From assembly GCA_006503535.1 (NCBI GenBank), contig QYRS01000007.1, forward strand, positions 1,984,001 through 2,048,000: a DNA stretch of 64,000 nt, read 5' to 3'. Shown here piece after piece: positions 1 to 11,564 of the stretch (position 1 is its first letter; each line of letters starts with the position of its first letter). The translations under genes were made by a program, and so were the position numbers. Origin of the DNA: Arthrinium phaeospermum. Lineage: Eukaryota; Ascomycota; Sordariomycetes; Amphisphaeriales; Apiosporaceae. The notes under the pieces are model-generated. The model was given only the letters and a program-made list of their open reading frames with translations. It ran no database searches and was not told the origin of the DNA.

Positions 1-2613
1 GAGGCTGCAGGTGCCTAATTCGGCTTTGCGTGACTTCACCCAGCCCATAAGACGCCTCTTGATCTCCTCGGTGTTCCTCACCACCTTGCCGCCTAGTCTC
101 AGAGGTTCTACGTGCGACGGAGGTAGGATTTCGACTTTGTCGGCGAATTCCTCGAGCGCGGCGACGGCCGAGACGGTCTTGAAGATGGATTCATTCGCGA
201 GTGGATGCTTGATTATGGAGTCTGAGTTGCGAAGTAACCAGGCTGTTCCATTCTCGTCGCCCAATAACCTCGGTGTAGTTTCGACCTCCACGATCGTCGT
301 GGAGCCCCCCGCGCAGGCAGAACACTCATAGGCCTTAACCTTTATGTTCTTTGGTCTGTACTCAACCGGCCAGATGATGCGACTGAGGCATTTGTGGCAC
401 TCTACCGTCGGCGCGCGCTCTGTTTTCTTGCCACTGCGACAAAAATGGCATTTGGCCCGCACCTTTAGCCCTACCGAATTGTAGACGACATACTGGGCCC
501 GGCAGTCAGTCTTGCAGCACTCAACCCAAGTCATTGCCGTAGAATTGTCGTCATCTTTGGAACCACTTAGTAGCAGAACCTCAGATTTGGGCTTCTTGGT
601 GAAATCAGCGTCGTCCCCTAGGCAAATCCCGCAGGTCCTTCCCGGGCCCATGATGGTGACAGATCTCGGAAAGTGGCATTCCTTGCACTGGACCAGCGGG
701 CCCACGGGCACTCGAGTCTTTTTCGGATCCCATCCAATACGGGCCTTCAACGATGTATCCATATTGGCTTTGAGCAAACTGTAGTCGACCAGGCGCTCGA
801 AAAGCCTTCGATCCGAGGGCTTCAGCAAAGTCGCATGTGCTGAGGTCTCCGTCTCCCTTCTCTCGCGGCGCTCTACAAAACTGGCATCGGCGTCCAAAAG
901 TAACGACATGCAGTTGGTGTTCAAAGTCTCGGGGACCTTGAGGTCGTTCCAATGTTCCTTCCAAGTGAGCATTCCTTGGTCGGCTGCGTCGAGAAGTGGC
1001 TTGATACCCATGCGGATACTGAGGGCCGCCAGCACGCATGCCGGTCGCCTTGAAAGCCATGTACCCGGGACTACGAGGTGGAGAAGGGCCTTCCAGAAGA
1101 CCCCGCGGTATTTGGGCTTTGCGAGTGCCAGTGGCATCCTCATGAGCTCGCTCTCAGGCATGTTTCTGACGTGCTCGGGCATCTCGTCGGCACTTGACAC
1201 GTAGCTCAGTCTTGTCAACACCCAGCCCAAGCGCCGCAGAATCTTGGGATGACACGACCTTCCGATCTCGAGCAGATCTGCCCTAGTCAAGGTGGCCATG
1301 TTCGTATCTTGGTCGTCGTCCTCTTGGCTCGGCTGGCCTGTGCCAGACGACCACACCTGCGTCGGGTCCAGGAATACGCAGGGGAAGCGATCCTCCTCGG
1401 CGACCTCTTGGACGGTCGCTTCGATGTCGGCTGAGAAATTGTATGATTCCTCCAACCAAGCAGCGACTCTCTTCTTGTCATCCTGGTCCTCAATTCCCTG
1501 GATAACTGCGCTGAATTGATCAACCAGCTCATCCCGTGCAGGGTTATCCCGATCATTGCAAACGGTGCGCCAGAGGCTGCCAAAGACGGGATTGATAGTG
1601 ATCCAAGTAACATCCTCGTCAATGATCCTGCGCATATGTTCAACAACAAGCTTTGCGTAGCTTGGATCTTCGGAATATTGCTTGGAAAAGTCTGGAATAG
1701 GGGTGGCCCGTGGCTGAATAAGTTGCTTCATAGGATGGTCTTGGACCTTGACCCAGTCGATGTTTTTCTGCTGACCAGGTCTGGAATCGGCCGGCAGGTA
1801 CTTGCCGATTCGCCCGTCCACCTCGCTGCGCATGTCGTGAAAGTCGTCGGCCTTTCGATAACGAGCGAGGTTGGTAGCTGCAGCATAAGATCTGGCCACC
1901 GCTGCACCTTGCTTCCCGGCACCCATCCAGGTGAGGAGAATGTCGATGGTGAGAGATGCGATGGTAGCCGATTTGGCCGTTTCGGCAATCCAAAAACACG
2001 AGCCTCCAGTAGCATGAGAAAGATAGACAAACGGGGCGAGAGTGGCAATACCGCTCACGTCGATGATGCAGAACACTTGGGAACGCACTGGCTTCTCGTA
2101 CTTGGACGCATGCTTTCTTCCACTCAGGGTTTGGCAGGCAGATACCCAATCGAGAAAGTAATCTCCGACACCGAAGGCTCTAGATCCGAGGTGGTCATGT
2201 TCTTTCCTGTTTAATCCGCTGTACCATCTGATGTGCGGCGGTGCGTCCGCGTACAGGAGGATCAGCGTGGTGGCCTCCGGACGCATGACCGAATAGGCAT
2301 GGGCGGCCCCTGTCTTGACCGCTCCGGCCAAGTTGTAGACTCCGTCGAGCTTCAACCTTTTTGCAAAGGTTATCAGATATTCCCGGGTGATGTCGCCCTC
2401 GGCGCCGTTCTCGTCGCGACAGTTATGCCACCCCGACCATTCCGTTACTTCTTGCTCGCAGTCTCTGTAGGCCATGATGCCGATCCGCGAGAAGGCGCCG
2501 GTAAGACAAGAGACGGAGACGATCTTGGGCAAAGCATGCCTGAGTGCATGCAGGTACAGATGCGTGGATTTTTTCGCATCCGTGAGGATGAGGAGGTCGT
2601 ACTCTTGTTCCAT
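1..2613 (-). CDS. vWA-domain protein with C-terminal Cys clusters (partial, runs off left edge)
   Basis: A single uninterrupted frame of 871 codons starts at the ATG at 2613 and is still open at base 1, so the C-terminus lies outside the window; I checked every codon and found no stop or need for an intron. Residues 5-11 read DLLILTD followed by AKKS, the start of a von Willebrand A Rossmann fold, and GIMAYRD and YADAPPH further on fit the second and third metal-site loops of that fold. The MIDAS serine of DxSxS is replaced by Lys (DAKKS), so metal binding may be altered. Around residues 640-765 lie CKEC, CGIC, CCKTDC, CHFC, CHKC and CSAC pairs, suggesting several zinc-binding units. Large intracellular fungal vWA proteins are known but mostly uncharacterised; a role as a scaffold or ubiquitin-related adaptor is only inference. 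Family call is firm, function unknown. Confidence 0.85.
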   Translation of the reverse strand, partial: MEQEYDLLILTDAKKSTHLYLHALRHALPKIVSVSCLTGAFSRIGIMAYRDCEQEVTEWSGWHNCRDENGAEGDITREYLITFAKRLKLDGVYNLAGAVKTGAAHAYSVMRPEATTLILLYADAPPHIRWYSGLNRKEHDHLGSRAFGVGDYFLDWVSACQTLSGRKHASKYEKPVRSQVFCIIDVSGIATLAPFVYLSHATGGSCFWIAETAKSATIASLTIDILLTWMGAGKQGAAVARSYAAATNLARYRKADDFHDMRSEVDGRIGKYLPADSRPGQQKNIDWVKVQDHPMKQLIQPRATPIPDFSKQYSEDPSYAKLVVEHMRRIIDEDVTWITINPVFGSLWRTVCNDRDNPARDELVDQFSAVIQGIEDQDDKKRVAAWLEESYNFSADIEATVQEVAEEDRFPCVFLDPTQVWSSGTGQPSQEDDDQDTNMATLTRADLLEIGRSCHPKILRRLGWVLTRLSYVSSADEMPEHVRNMPESELMRMPLALAKPKYRGVFWKALLHLVVPGTWLSRRPACVLAALSIRMGIKPLLDAADQGMLTWKEHWNDLKVPETLNTNCMSLLLDADASFVERRERRETETSAHATLLKPSDRRLFERLVDYSLLKANMDTSLKARIGWDPKKTRVPVGPLVQCKECHFPRSVTIMGPGRTCGICLGDDADFTKKPKSEVLLLSGSKDDDNSTAMTWVECCKTDCRAQYVVYNSVGLKVRAKCHFCRSGKKTERAPTVECHKCLSRIIWPVEYRPKNIKVKAYECSACAGGSTTIVEVETTPRLLGDENGTAWLLRNSDSIIKHPLANESIFKTVSAVAALEEFADKVEILPPSHVEPLRLGGKVVRNTEEIKRRLMGWVKSRKAELGTCSL

Positions 2614-3461
2614 GTTGGCGAGTGGTGAGACCTGGCGTAATCGAGAATGCTGCTTTTGGTCTCCTCTTAATATGATGCAGTAATACTAGTTGGCCAAACG
2701 TCCAAGGGATGAAGAGAGAGAGCCAGTCATTCAAGGCATGATTGCTATATATCTTCTGATGTGCTGGGGTGTTAAGACACCGAATGCCCAAGTATGTTAA
2801 GGAAGGTATGTGATAGCGCTGAGTCAACCGGCGTCCTCTGGCCAACTCCAATTCCAAAGCGTGGAAGGCCCATGTTGATGCAATCACGGCCAATTAATGC
2901 ACTGGCAGATGCCAGGCAGGCAAGGGAAACATCGCTTCCTTCCAGATGAAGTTTCCCCATCTAGCGTTATTGGAATCGAAACGGCAGGTGTGACTTCTGT
3001 CTATCTCCTGTTGTTGGTTATATGATTTGTGGCGGGGTTAGGGTCCTAGGTCGGTTCCTTCCAGGCCATTGGCGCCCCAACGCCGAAACCATGTCCAGCG
3101 AAGCAAGTTACAGGGGAAGCGCAGTCCTGTCGAAAATGCGAATCATCCACCACAACTTCCATAGCTCATTGAATCGTCGGCTGTGCCAGGCAACAGCTGG
3201 ACGAATCGAACGGGCGCCACGCAGTCGAACCTCATGTGATGTTCGCTTTGGTCAGCCCGGCATGCTCACCACGATGCGCACCTTCTCAGACCTATGGCCT
3301 CAAGCATTGATCCTGCACACCTGAAGACTCGGAGGACATCAATGCGCCCGCGCAACCTCCCAGCTCACATTCACAGGCAATCTGATACAAAAGACAATTG
3401 AGCACCTCCAACACCGGTCCCTAATGTGATGTATGTCTAGGTTCGTATTAATCAATATACA
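2614..3461. other. intergenic: upstream of the vWA gene, downstream of the next minus-strand gene
   Basis: About 850 bases between two minus-strand genes. It should hold the promoter of the vWA gene and the 3' end of the membrane-protein gene. I see no RNA gene, repeat or convincing open frame. Confidence 0.6.
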
Positions 3462-5413
3462 CTAGTTTCTCCCCGACGATTGGTTAGTCTCCGCCATCTC
3501 TATCTCATTCCATGCGTTGGTGTTGTGCCTCGAGATAGACCCTTCCATGTACAAATCACACATGCCCACTTCCGGCCGCTCAATGCACCGGTAAATCCAC
3601 AACGGTTCTCCCTTCCTGTCGGTCAACGACTTGCCATCAGATGTCGGATGCGATGCGAGCTGGTGGCCACGGGGGCGCGGTCGAATCTCCGTCATTTCGC
3701 GCAGCACTTGGGCGATCGCCAAGGGGCTGTCCGGGGGCACGACGACGCGGTTGGCCCAGATCGCCATGCCGATCTCAAGCGCCAGCGTGATGCCGATGAC
3801 CAACAGGAACAAGAACAGGATGATTCCAGGGTGCGTGATGTCGAGCACGATTCCGCGCCGGGGCGCATCGCCTTCCACCTGGATGAACTTATTGTTGTCG
3901 GCGAAGGCAGCCATGGCGCCGATGCTGAAGCGCGAGATGATTTTCGCCAGCTCTTCGGCGCCGCCGTTCACGGCCCTGCCGAACAAGGATTCCGAGGGGT
4001 ACGTCTGGAACTGGGGCTCGGAGTTGCCGGCGAAAGAAGACGCGGCGTAGCCCTGCAGCGCGATGGCGTCCGCCATGAGGTTTCGCAGGTTGGTGCTGGC
4101 CTCGTGCTCCGGCCGCGTGCCGTTGACCACCTGCCCGACCGTTACGTTGCACTGGTAGTACCAGGGCGCGTCGGCCGATGCTTCGAAAGCGGAGAGCAGA
4201 CTACATCCATCGCCGCATTTTTGCGTTGTATCGGTCATGTAAATCGTCGCATTCGTGCCGATCTCTGTGGGTATGGTAATATCCGTACCGCCCTGCCCCA
4301 TGGCGACCGATATCCTTTTCACGCTGCCGTCGCCTCCCGAAACAACGGGCCAGGAATTACACGTTGTCGAAGCCTCGATGGTTCTTGTCGTAGTGACCGA
4401 AATAAGACTCTCGTCTTCTGGCTGTGCAGGGTCAAATGACAACTCCTTAAAGAGGTAGCGGCACACAGGGCCCTCGCAGAACGTGGCCGGAGCGCCAGGC
4501 TGCACGATGCTCTTGGCTTCGGGAATGACGCTGAAGTTGTCACCGGGCTTGGACGCGGTGGAGATGATGCCGTAACTGTCATATCCGTAAGTTCATGACC
4601 GACCACAAAAGCACTGGCATCATTGCAGGAATGCCCTCCTCAAGAGTGAGACTTACTTGTTGGCCATGTACTGCTGGGCCCCAAGCGACGTAGTCGTCTC
4701 ATTGACAATGTCTCCGGCCTGGATGGAGGAGAGATTCGGAACGAAAACCGTGCCCCCCGGTACCATCAGAGCATGACTCTCGGCAGTGTCAGTGGAGTAA
4801 CATAAGCCTATTGAAGCCACAGTAACTTGCGCTCCCTGTTCCCAGTTTCGAATTAGTGATAAGTCCCAGGCGGAAGTCATGTAAAGGTACGACTTACAAG
4901 AAGCACAAACCCCCAGCCGAGAACGGCAGAATGAATGGTCTTGCGACGCGTTCGCCAAGCCAATTTGAGGAGAGAAACCATGCTGTCGGCCTGCAGGATG
5001 CTCTCAACCTTGTGCCTGGAACGGAATCTTCGGCTCAGGATCCACCATCGCAAATCGCCAATCATGCCATCAAGACTGGCTGCAACCGCCACACCGAGTC
5101 CAATTGACAGACCCGTAAGCAAGCCATTGAGTACTCGCTTCTGAGTCTTGGTCATTACATCGAGCGCCGCGTAGTGATACAGGACGCCGTAAAAGGCAGC
5201 GGCCACGGCTACGATCATCAACCATCTTGGGAGAATCTTGGCGACGACCTTCCATGTCGATGGCCTCTCCGCACCATGCCCTCGAAATGCTTGCGAGTGC
5301 TGTGAGTTCAAATCGGTATCAGCGCGGCCCGGTCGTAGTCCGGGGGGCGGTTCGAGAATAGGGCCGGATTCGGATGAGAAGGCGTTCTCTTTGCCCGTAG
5401 GGTGCCGATCCAT
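3462..5413 (-). CDS. fungal membrane protein of unknown function, four predicted segments
   Basis: Three exons: 5413-4898, 4835-4657 and 4575-3462. Introns of 62 and 81 nt have GTAAGT donors and CAG acceptors, the first with a CTAAT branch site, and phases match exactly to give 602 residues. I start at ATG 5413 (MDRHPTGKENAF) because the frame upstream lacks conserved-looking sequence. Hydrophobic segments lie near residues 70-90 (WLMIVAVAAAFYGVLYHYAA), 102-124, 160-190 (across the first splice) and about 495-520 (GIILFLFLLVIGITLALEIG). Between the third and fourth is a roughly 300-residue Cys- and N-x-T-rich region that is probably extracytoplasmic. It resembles the large set of fungal multi-span proteins annotated only as DUF-type (such as the DUF3176 group); I cannot assign the exact family. 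No catalytic motif is visible. Confidence 0.8.
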
Positions 5414-6489
5414 ATTTTGCGCCGGGCGTATTTCACTGCATGCAAAACAAAGAATCAAGAAAAAAACACACGTAAGAATAATAACAGAAAAAGGAAACCA
5501 ATACGCAAATGGCCGGGCTAGAAGCAGAAACGAAATGAATTCTTTCCAGAAAAAGGGGACGTCGAAACAATGCCCAGAGACTTTTATTTGTTCTCGGCGC
5601 GTTGCAACCGTGCCTCCCACGGGGCCGCGTAGCCCCGAGACCCGCGCATTGCCAGATTGCATGAATTCCTAAACAATGGCGGAGGGAGCGCTTCAACAGG
5701 GGAAAAAACGAGGTTAGAACATCCCAGACGGGTGGATGGCAGGTCTGGGCAGGGGGCGGTGATGGAGCTGCCGAGACCCGCGCGCCAAACATGGGCGGGC
5801 CGCGAGCAGGCGAGTCTGGCGGCGCCAGCCTATCACGACGGGCGATGCGTGTTGATCAGACAGCAATGCGCTCATGCTCCCAGATTGCAGGTGCTGCTGC
5901 TGGGAATCCCACGTGGCACCGCTGGCCCGACAAGGCTGAGAGTGACGATGCAGTGGCAGCACGGTACAGTAAGTCTGTACAGTTGTCACACACAAAACAC
6001 CGTTGCGCGTTGGACCCTTGATGTCCTGTCTCCTCCCTGACTTGGTGAGGCTCAGAGGTCCCACTGCGGCAGATCAGTTACCACGACAATGCTGTGTGTT
6101 CCACTGATCGCGACCGTGGCCCGTGTTCCTTTGTGTCCACTTGCGATGCGGTGCACTTGCCGAATAACCGTTCTGAGGATTGCAAGTACGAGGATTACGC
6201 GCAATGGCGATCGACATCCAACATTCTTTTCGTCACGATTTCGGCGACGGGCTCCCTTGTTTCGTCAAAACGGTTTTCCCCAGCTGAGAAAACAAGTATC
6301 CAGCTGGGTGATAGTCCAGACGAAATGGGGCGGGTTCGAGGCGGGCAGCGGGAGAGCGAAGGTGGCTAAACAAGCTAAAGCCGGGCGGAGCTGAGATGTA
6401 AGTGGAGTGGGTGGATCTCGAGGTTTCACTTTTGGCCTGGTCCAGACTCCCGTCCTCCTATTTATGGACGTGAACCAGTCAACTGTCCA
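5414..6489. other. intergenic, probable promoter of the membrane-protein gene
   Basis: GC-rich sequence upstream of the ATG at 5413. Several short frames exist on both strands but none shows codon bias, splice-compatible partners or a recognisable motif. It ends abruptly at the AT-rich island that begins near 6490. Confidence 0.5.
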
Positions 6490-7965
6490 GAAGTGGCTTT
6501 AATAAAATATTGCATATACCACTTAAACCCTTTTAAATATATTAAATTTCCTATATTTTTAATAATAATAGAAGAGCCTTAATACATTGTATTTAATTTA
6601 AATTTTTAGGAATTATAGAATATTGTTGAATTAATTAATTTCTTTTTTTTTAAGCTTTTATAATGACTTTTCCGTGAGAAATAGGTGGTCGCGAATATGA
6701 TATTCTTCGTAAAGGGAAGGTTCGAGGGGTAGCTAAATATTGCGATACGAGAGGCCTCTTTAGTATAAATAATTTTAATAAAAAAAACATTTTTTAGTTT
6801 TTTAATATTAAATTTAAACGAATTGGTTATATTATATTAAAAGGGTACGATTTAATCGATTTTAACGAGGTAAATTTTATTTATATAAATTATAGCGATT
6901 TTAATTATAAACAATTATATAACGACCCTTAATATATTAAAAATCGAAATAAAAAAGAACTTTTATTAATAATAATGTTAATCTTGTTAAGTATTTACTC
7001 TAGAAAAAACTTTACGATATTTATTGCTTTTTTTAGTTTAAGTTAATAGTTAACGCCGGCGTTAACGTACTTAAATCCAAGAATCCTATCCGATATTACC
7101 CCGACTTTTAATACCTATATTTTTATAAAGAATACGATAAAAGGGCACTCGAGTTACGCATTAAAGATAATCGAATTGAGAAATTAAAAAAAGAATAAAA
7201 GTTAAGGTTATTTTAAAATATTAATTAACGTAAAAAGTATATCTCTATCGATGAAGTTTATTTTAAGTTTAAGCTTAAACCGAAAAAGAAGGTTCTACGA
7301 TTTACCGTAAAAAAAAATAAATAATAAACGGTTCGTTAGGTTAATAATAAAAATAAGTAATTAAAAAAAAAAAGAAAAAAAGAAAAAATATGGTATTAAA
7401 AGGAAAAAGGAACGTTAATTAATTACGTTATTATAGTTAGTTAAAATTATAAGTCCCCTTTATACTTTTATAATACTTTAGTTGGGAGTTTAAGCTTTAT
7501 TAACGGATTAAACTATTATAAAACCCTTTTTTTAATATTAAATAATATAAAACATTATTTTTAAAGAAAAGACTTTATATTATAAAAGGATAGTATTATT
7601 ATATATTAGTTTAATTATATTATAAAATAGAAGAGAGAAAAGGGGTATAAATCGATTAGAACCGTATATAATAACCTTGATATTAATTAAATAAAGTCTA
7701 GCGTTAAACGTTAAAAGTCTTATATCTATCACCGCTTATATAATAATTTTAAAAGCTTAAAAGGCTTAGTTAAAAAAGGATACGGCTCGTTAAATTAAAA
7801 GAAGCTAAATGCCGACCTAAAAAGTATGCCTAAACGGTGGCTAGATATCGAAGTTACAAAAGGCGAAATAATTACCTATTAAAAAACCATTATATTCTTT
7901 ATCTAATTTTAATTTACTATATAAAATATTAAAGTAATTAAAGTTACGTTGTTGTTGTTATAGGT
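6490..7965. mobile_element. RIP-degraded AT-rich repeat relic
   Basis: About 1.5 kb that is strikingly AT-rich with abrupt edges against GC-rich neighbours. The surviving cytosines are almost all in CpG, CpC or CpT; for example the line 6841-6900 has four C residues, all followed by G, and no CpA or TpG. TpA is everywhere. This is the expected product of repeat-induced point mutation, which converts CpA to TpA in duplicated DNA in Sordariomycetes and relatives. No frame longer than a few dozen codons survives, so I cannot tell which transposon class it was. It was presumably multi-copy when mutated, and such islands usually carry heterochromatin; both points are inference. Confidence 0.75.
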
Positions 7966-9744
7966 TGATGGGAGTTGATTGTTTTAGTGTGTATAAGCTG
8001 AAAAAGTAAGGTATGCAGTGTTTTGTTAAAGGCCCTTCTGAACTGTCAACGGTTGACGGCTTACATAAAGATACAGTAACGTCATATGATGTAAATGGTT
8101 CTCTCTCAAGACCATCACATATCACTTGGCTGATCAAAAGAAGGGTAAAACATTAGTAATTCAAGACCCCCTACGCTTGGGGTGCCCAAAGAAGGCCATT
8201 CCTCTCAAGGAGGCCACTGAAACAGTGCAGATAGGGTCAAAACACATGCAGAAGCCCTACATACTCTGCAAAACCAATGGTCGGCTAGCGATGGCTCGCT
8301 TCATCATTGCCATAGGAAAATCGGGTTTAAGAATCCGCTCGTTGGGCTCGTCAATAATAGTATAGCCGTAATAGCCTAGAGTAGCCCGTCAGCCAAGGAA
8401 ACCAGGCAAGTTATCTCGCTGGCACAGTCGTCGAAGACTCATGGAGTACTTGATCTAGACTCATGACGGTAGTAAAGCAGTGCGAACGTGCTGTAAGCAA
8501 TTTGACGGTTCTCGGCTCAATTTCGTTACGCCTAGACCTGGATAACAGGTTGTCCGGCAGCACCAGGAACCGATGTCTAAGGTTCGATCGCAAAAACTGT
8601 ATCATTGATGTTGTCGGTGGCGGTAGGTCAAGGTGAGTCGTTTTCCTTCCCGTTTCATACCCAATCATCCCAACCGAAAAGGAGGGCTCGCAGGCTACCA
8701 TCAGCCATGATGATGATTGATGTTGGCGCTTGGAATTAGGAGAGGGAAGCCTCACTGTCGTATTCAAGGGTCAGATGCCCCGCTGGAACAACTAAGAATA
8801 TGTGACGATACGGATGCTTATAGGGTATTAAGTTCGCTATACACCGGCGAGTGCACTTCTAAGGTCTTGTGTATTTGACTTGCATTTGGTATTTGGTTCT
8901 GTGAATAGCAGCTGTCACATAGATCATGATAATCCTCTCCGATCCAGAGAAAGCAGGTTCCGCATCTCCGCGCAACACTGGGATGTCCTTGTAAATCATT
9001 AATATAGAAAATGAGATCATTCAGTGGTATGCCGCTGATGCTTCCGTCCTCGAAGGGTGAGAGTCATCAGGTCAGCGTTAGATTTAGAAATGCACAGATT
9101 TGACGACATGGAGCGTGGTACCTTGCCATGGCCCTGAGCCATCACTATGCCATGTATTACAGCTAGCCATTCCCTGGGCAGTTGTATATCTCGACACCAA
9201 CCACAACAGAATTACTGGGAAGGGGGACTTTTGCTGCTAGATGAGTCAGAATAGTACCGCCCCTTTTTGAACATTTTATTCATTCACCTGCCGCATATTC
9301 AGGATGTGACAGGCAGATGGCAGATGTCCCAATAATTAAGCAATTCACATACGCAGAAGTGCTGCAAGGACGTGTAGTCATAAATATCCAACCTTGGAAG
9401 GATGACGAAGTGGGACCAGTGGCGCGATGTGTAAGCAAAAAGGTGAGATATAGTTTCGCGCATCCGCTCCGCTTCGGAGATCCGAAAAGCGCGAGGCGCC
9501 TGGGGCAATTATTAATTGCGAACGGAGTACAGACAGACTAGGGGCCTAGCACAGCACCGGGTATAACGCCTGCAGATCTGGGAATAAATCGCAGGCATCA
9601 TAGATAGACCCCGCTTAGTCTTATCGTTCTTCTTAAATAAATAGCCGCCGGGATCCCGGACTCTTGGCAAAGCAGCCGTTCGGACTCAGTGGTAGAGTAG
9701 CAATCTGCATCATTCTCCAAAAATTGGCTCCAAGTTACCGAGAT
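7966..9744. other. intergenic between the RIP island and the MFS gene
   Basis: Normal base composition returns near 7966. Short frames (for example 8126-8365 plus and 8411-8767 minus) show no motif I recognise and no fungal codon bias. The last few hundred bases are the likely promoter of the transporter starting at 9745. Confidence 0.45.
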
Positions 9745-11564
9745 ATGAGGCCACAGGACGGGGACACCCCCGGGCCATCGCCAGCCACCGCTGCCGGCGC
9801 CGAGCGGAGTTCTTCTGTTGCCGCCCCGGCCACCAATACCGACGATTCGGACTTGGAGAAAGGTGGCCAACCGCCGATATCGCCCCCCTCCGACGAGGAA
9901 AAAGACAGCAACCACAATGTCAACAACAGTGCCTATATAGTCCGCTTCGAGGATGGCGACCCCGAGAATCCCAAAAATTGGAATAAATACTACAAGGCTT
10001 TCATTACCGTTCAACTAGGTCTACTAGCCATGACGGGGAGTATGGCGGCATCGATCGTGGCTCCGGCCGAGCCCATTGTTGCAATGGAGTTTGGTATAAG
10101 TCGAGAGGTGGCCGTGCTGATGGTCGCACTTTTCATATTAGGTGAGTCGAGATCTGATTGTCAAGGCCCTGGAAGAACAAACTGGTCAAGGTGGTGTACG
10201 ACTATATGCTCGCGGCCGACCACTGACCCAATATCAATCAGGATACGCCTTTGGCCCGGTGCTGTGGGCGCCGGTCTCGGAAGTATATGGCCGCCGGTGG
10301 TCTATGCTCCCGGCCGTCTTTGTGATGATCTGCTTCAGCATCGGCACGGGGTTCAGTCGTTCACCCGTTGCCATTTTCATCACTCGGTTCATCGGCGGGG
10401 TTTTTGGCTCCGCCCCGATCTCGAACGTGTCGGCCGCGCTGGGCGACATCTACACGCCGAGGAATAGGGGGGTGGCGATGGCCTTCTACGCTGTGTGCGT
10501 CATGGGAGGTCCGACACTGGCGCCCGTGATAGGATCGGCGCTGACTGTTAACCCGCACTTGGGTTGGCGATGTGTGTTCTAGTTACCCCCTGAAGCCTGT
10601 CCCTGAAAATCAAAACGCTAATATAATCGCAGGGACCGAGTATATGGAAGCCATTATTACAGCGGTCATCCTTGGGGTTGCCATCATCTGGCTCCCTGAA
10701 ACTTACCCGCCCGTCTTGCTGAAGCGGAAAGCCAAACGCATGCGGAAGATGGATGCGCGATACTGGCACCCTCAAGAGAAGGAGAAGATGAAGCTCGGCA
10801 ACATCTTCACCAAATATCTCAGCAGACCTATATTGTCAGTCGAGTAATACCATGACATACCGTTGTAGCCCCCGTGCTCGAGCTTACCATACCCCAACTA
10901 CAGAATGTTCTTCACGGAGACCATGGTGCTATGCATCTCGCTGTACGCCTCCTTCATCTACGGCCTCCTCTTCCTCACCCTCGAAGTCTTCCCCCTCGTC
11001 TTCCGGGAGCAGCGCGGCCTCGGCCCCGTCGCGTCGACCCTGCCCTTCCTGGGCCTGTTCGCGGGCGTGCTGACGGCGATGCTGCTCAACATCGCCAACC
11101 AGCCGCTGTACATCCGGGCGCTGGACCGGAACGGGGGGCGCGCCGTGCCCGAGGCCCGGCTGCCGCCGCTGGTGCTGGGCCAGGTCCTCATCACGACGGG
11201 CTTGTTCTGGTTCGGCTGGACGGCTTCCCCGGAATATGGTCACCACTGGGCCCTGCCCGTCGTGGCGGCGGGCTTCATCGGCGCCGGGTTTAATGTGGCG
11301 TTTCAGCAGTGTCTTAATTTTCTCGTCGACACCTACGGGCCCTTCGCCGCCAGCGCCACCTCGGCTAACACCATCCTCCGCTCTCTGCTGGCGTGCGGCC
11401 TGCCCCTCGCCGCCCGGCCCATGTTCCTCGGGCTCGGCGTCGGGCCCGCGGCGAGTGTCCTCGGTGCCGTCTCCTGCTTGGCGTTTCCGGTGCCGTTTCT
11501 GTTCATGAAGTATGGGCCGCGGCTGCGGAAGATGTCCAGGTATGCTCCGGTGGTGGAAGACTAG
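9745..11564 (+). CDS. MFS transporter, DHA1-type multidrug/polyamine-like
   Basis: Four exons: 9745-10141, 10242-10571, 10633-10834 and 10904-11564, giving 529 residues. The joins restore the family strings LFILGYAFGP, LGWRWTEYMEA and SRPILMFFTETM, which supports each splice. I start at ATG 9745 (MRPQDGD), ahead of an 85-residue Ser/Pro/acidic cytosolic tail. FEDGDPENPKNW precedes TM1, as is typical of fungal 12-span proton antiporters, and SEVYGRRW is the loop 2-3 signature. WLPETYPPVLL and the long central loop rich in K and R separate the two six-helix halves. The protein should sit in the plasma membrane or vacuole and export small molecules; the substrate cannot be read from sequence. 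A seven-helix receptor and an APC permease follow on the same strand, without sign of co-regulation. Confidence 0.9.

Noticed and set aside
3480..4439. 319-codon plus-strand open frame
   Set aside because: Antisense of the long third exon of the membrane protein; Arg/Gly-rich composition without motif.
8126..8365. 79-codon frame near the RIP island
   Set aside because: No motif, no splice partner and no codon bias; may be old repeat flank.
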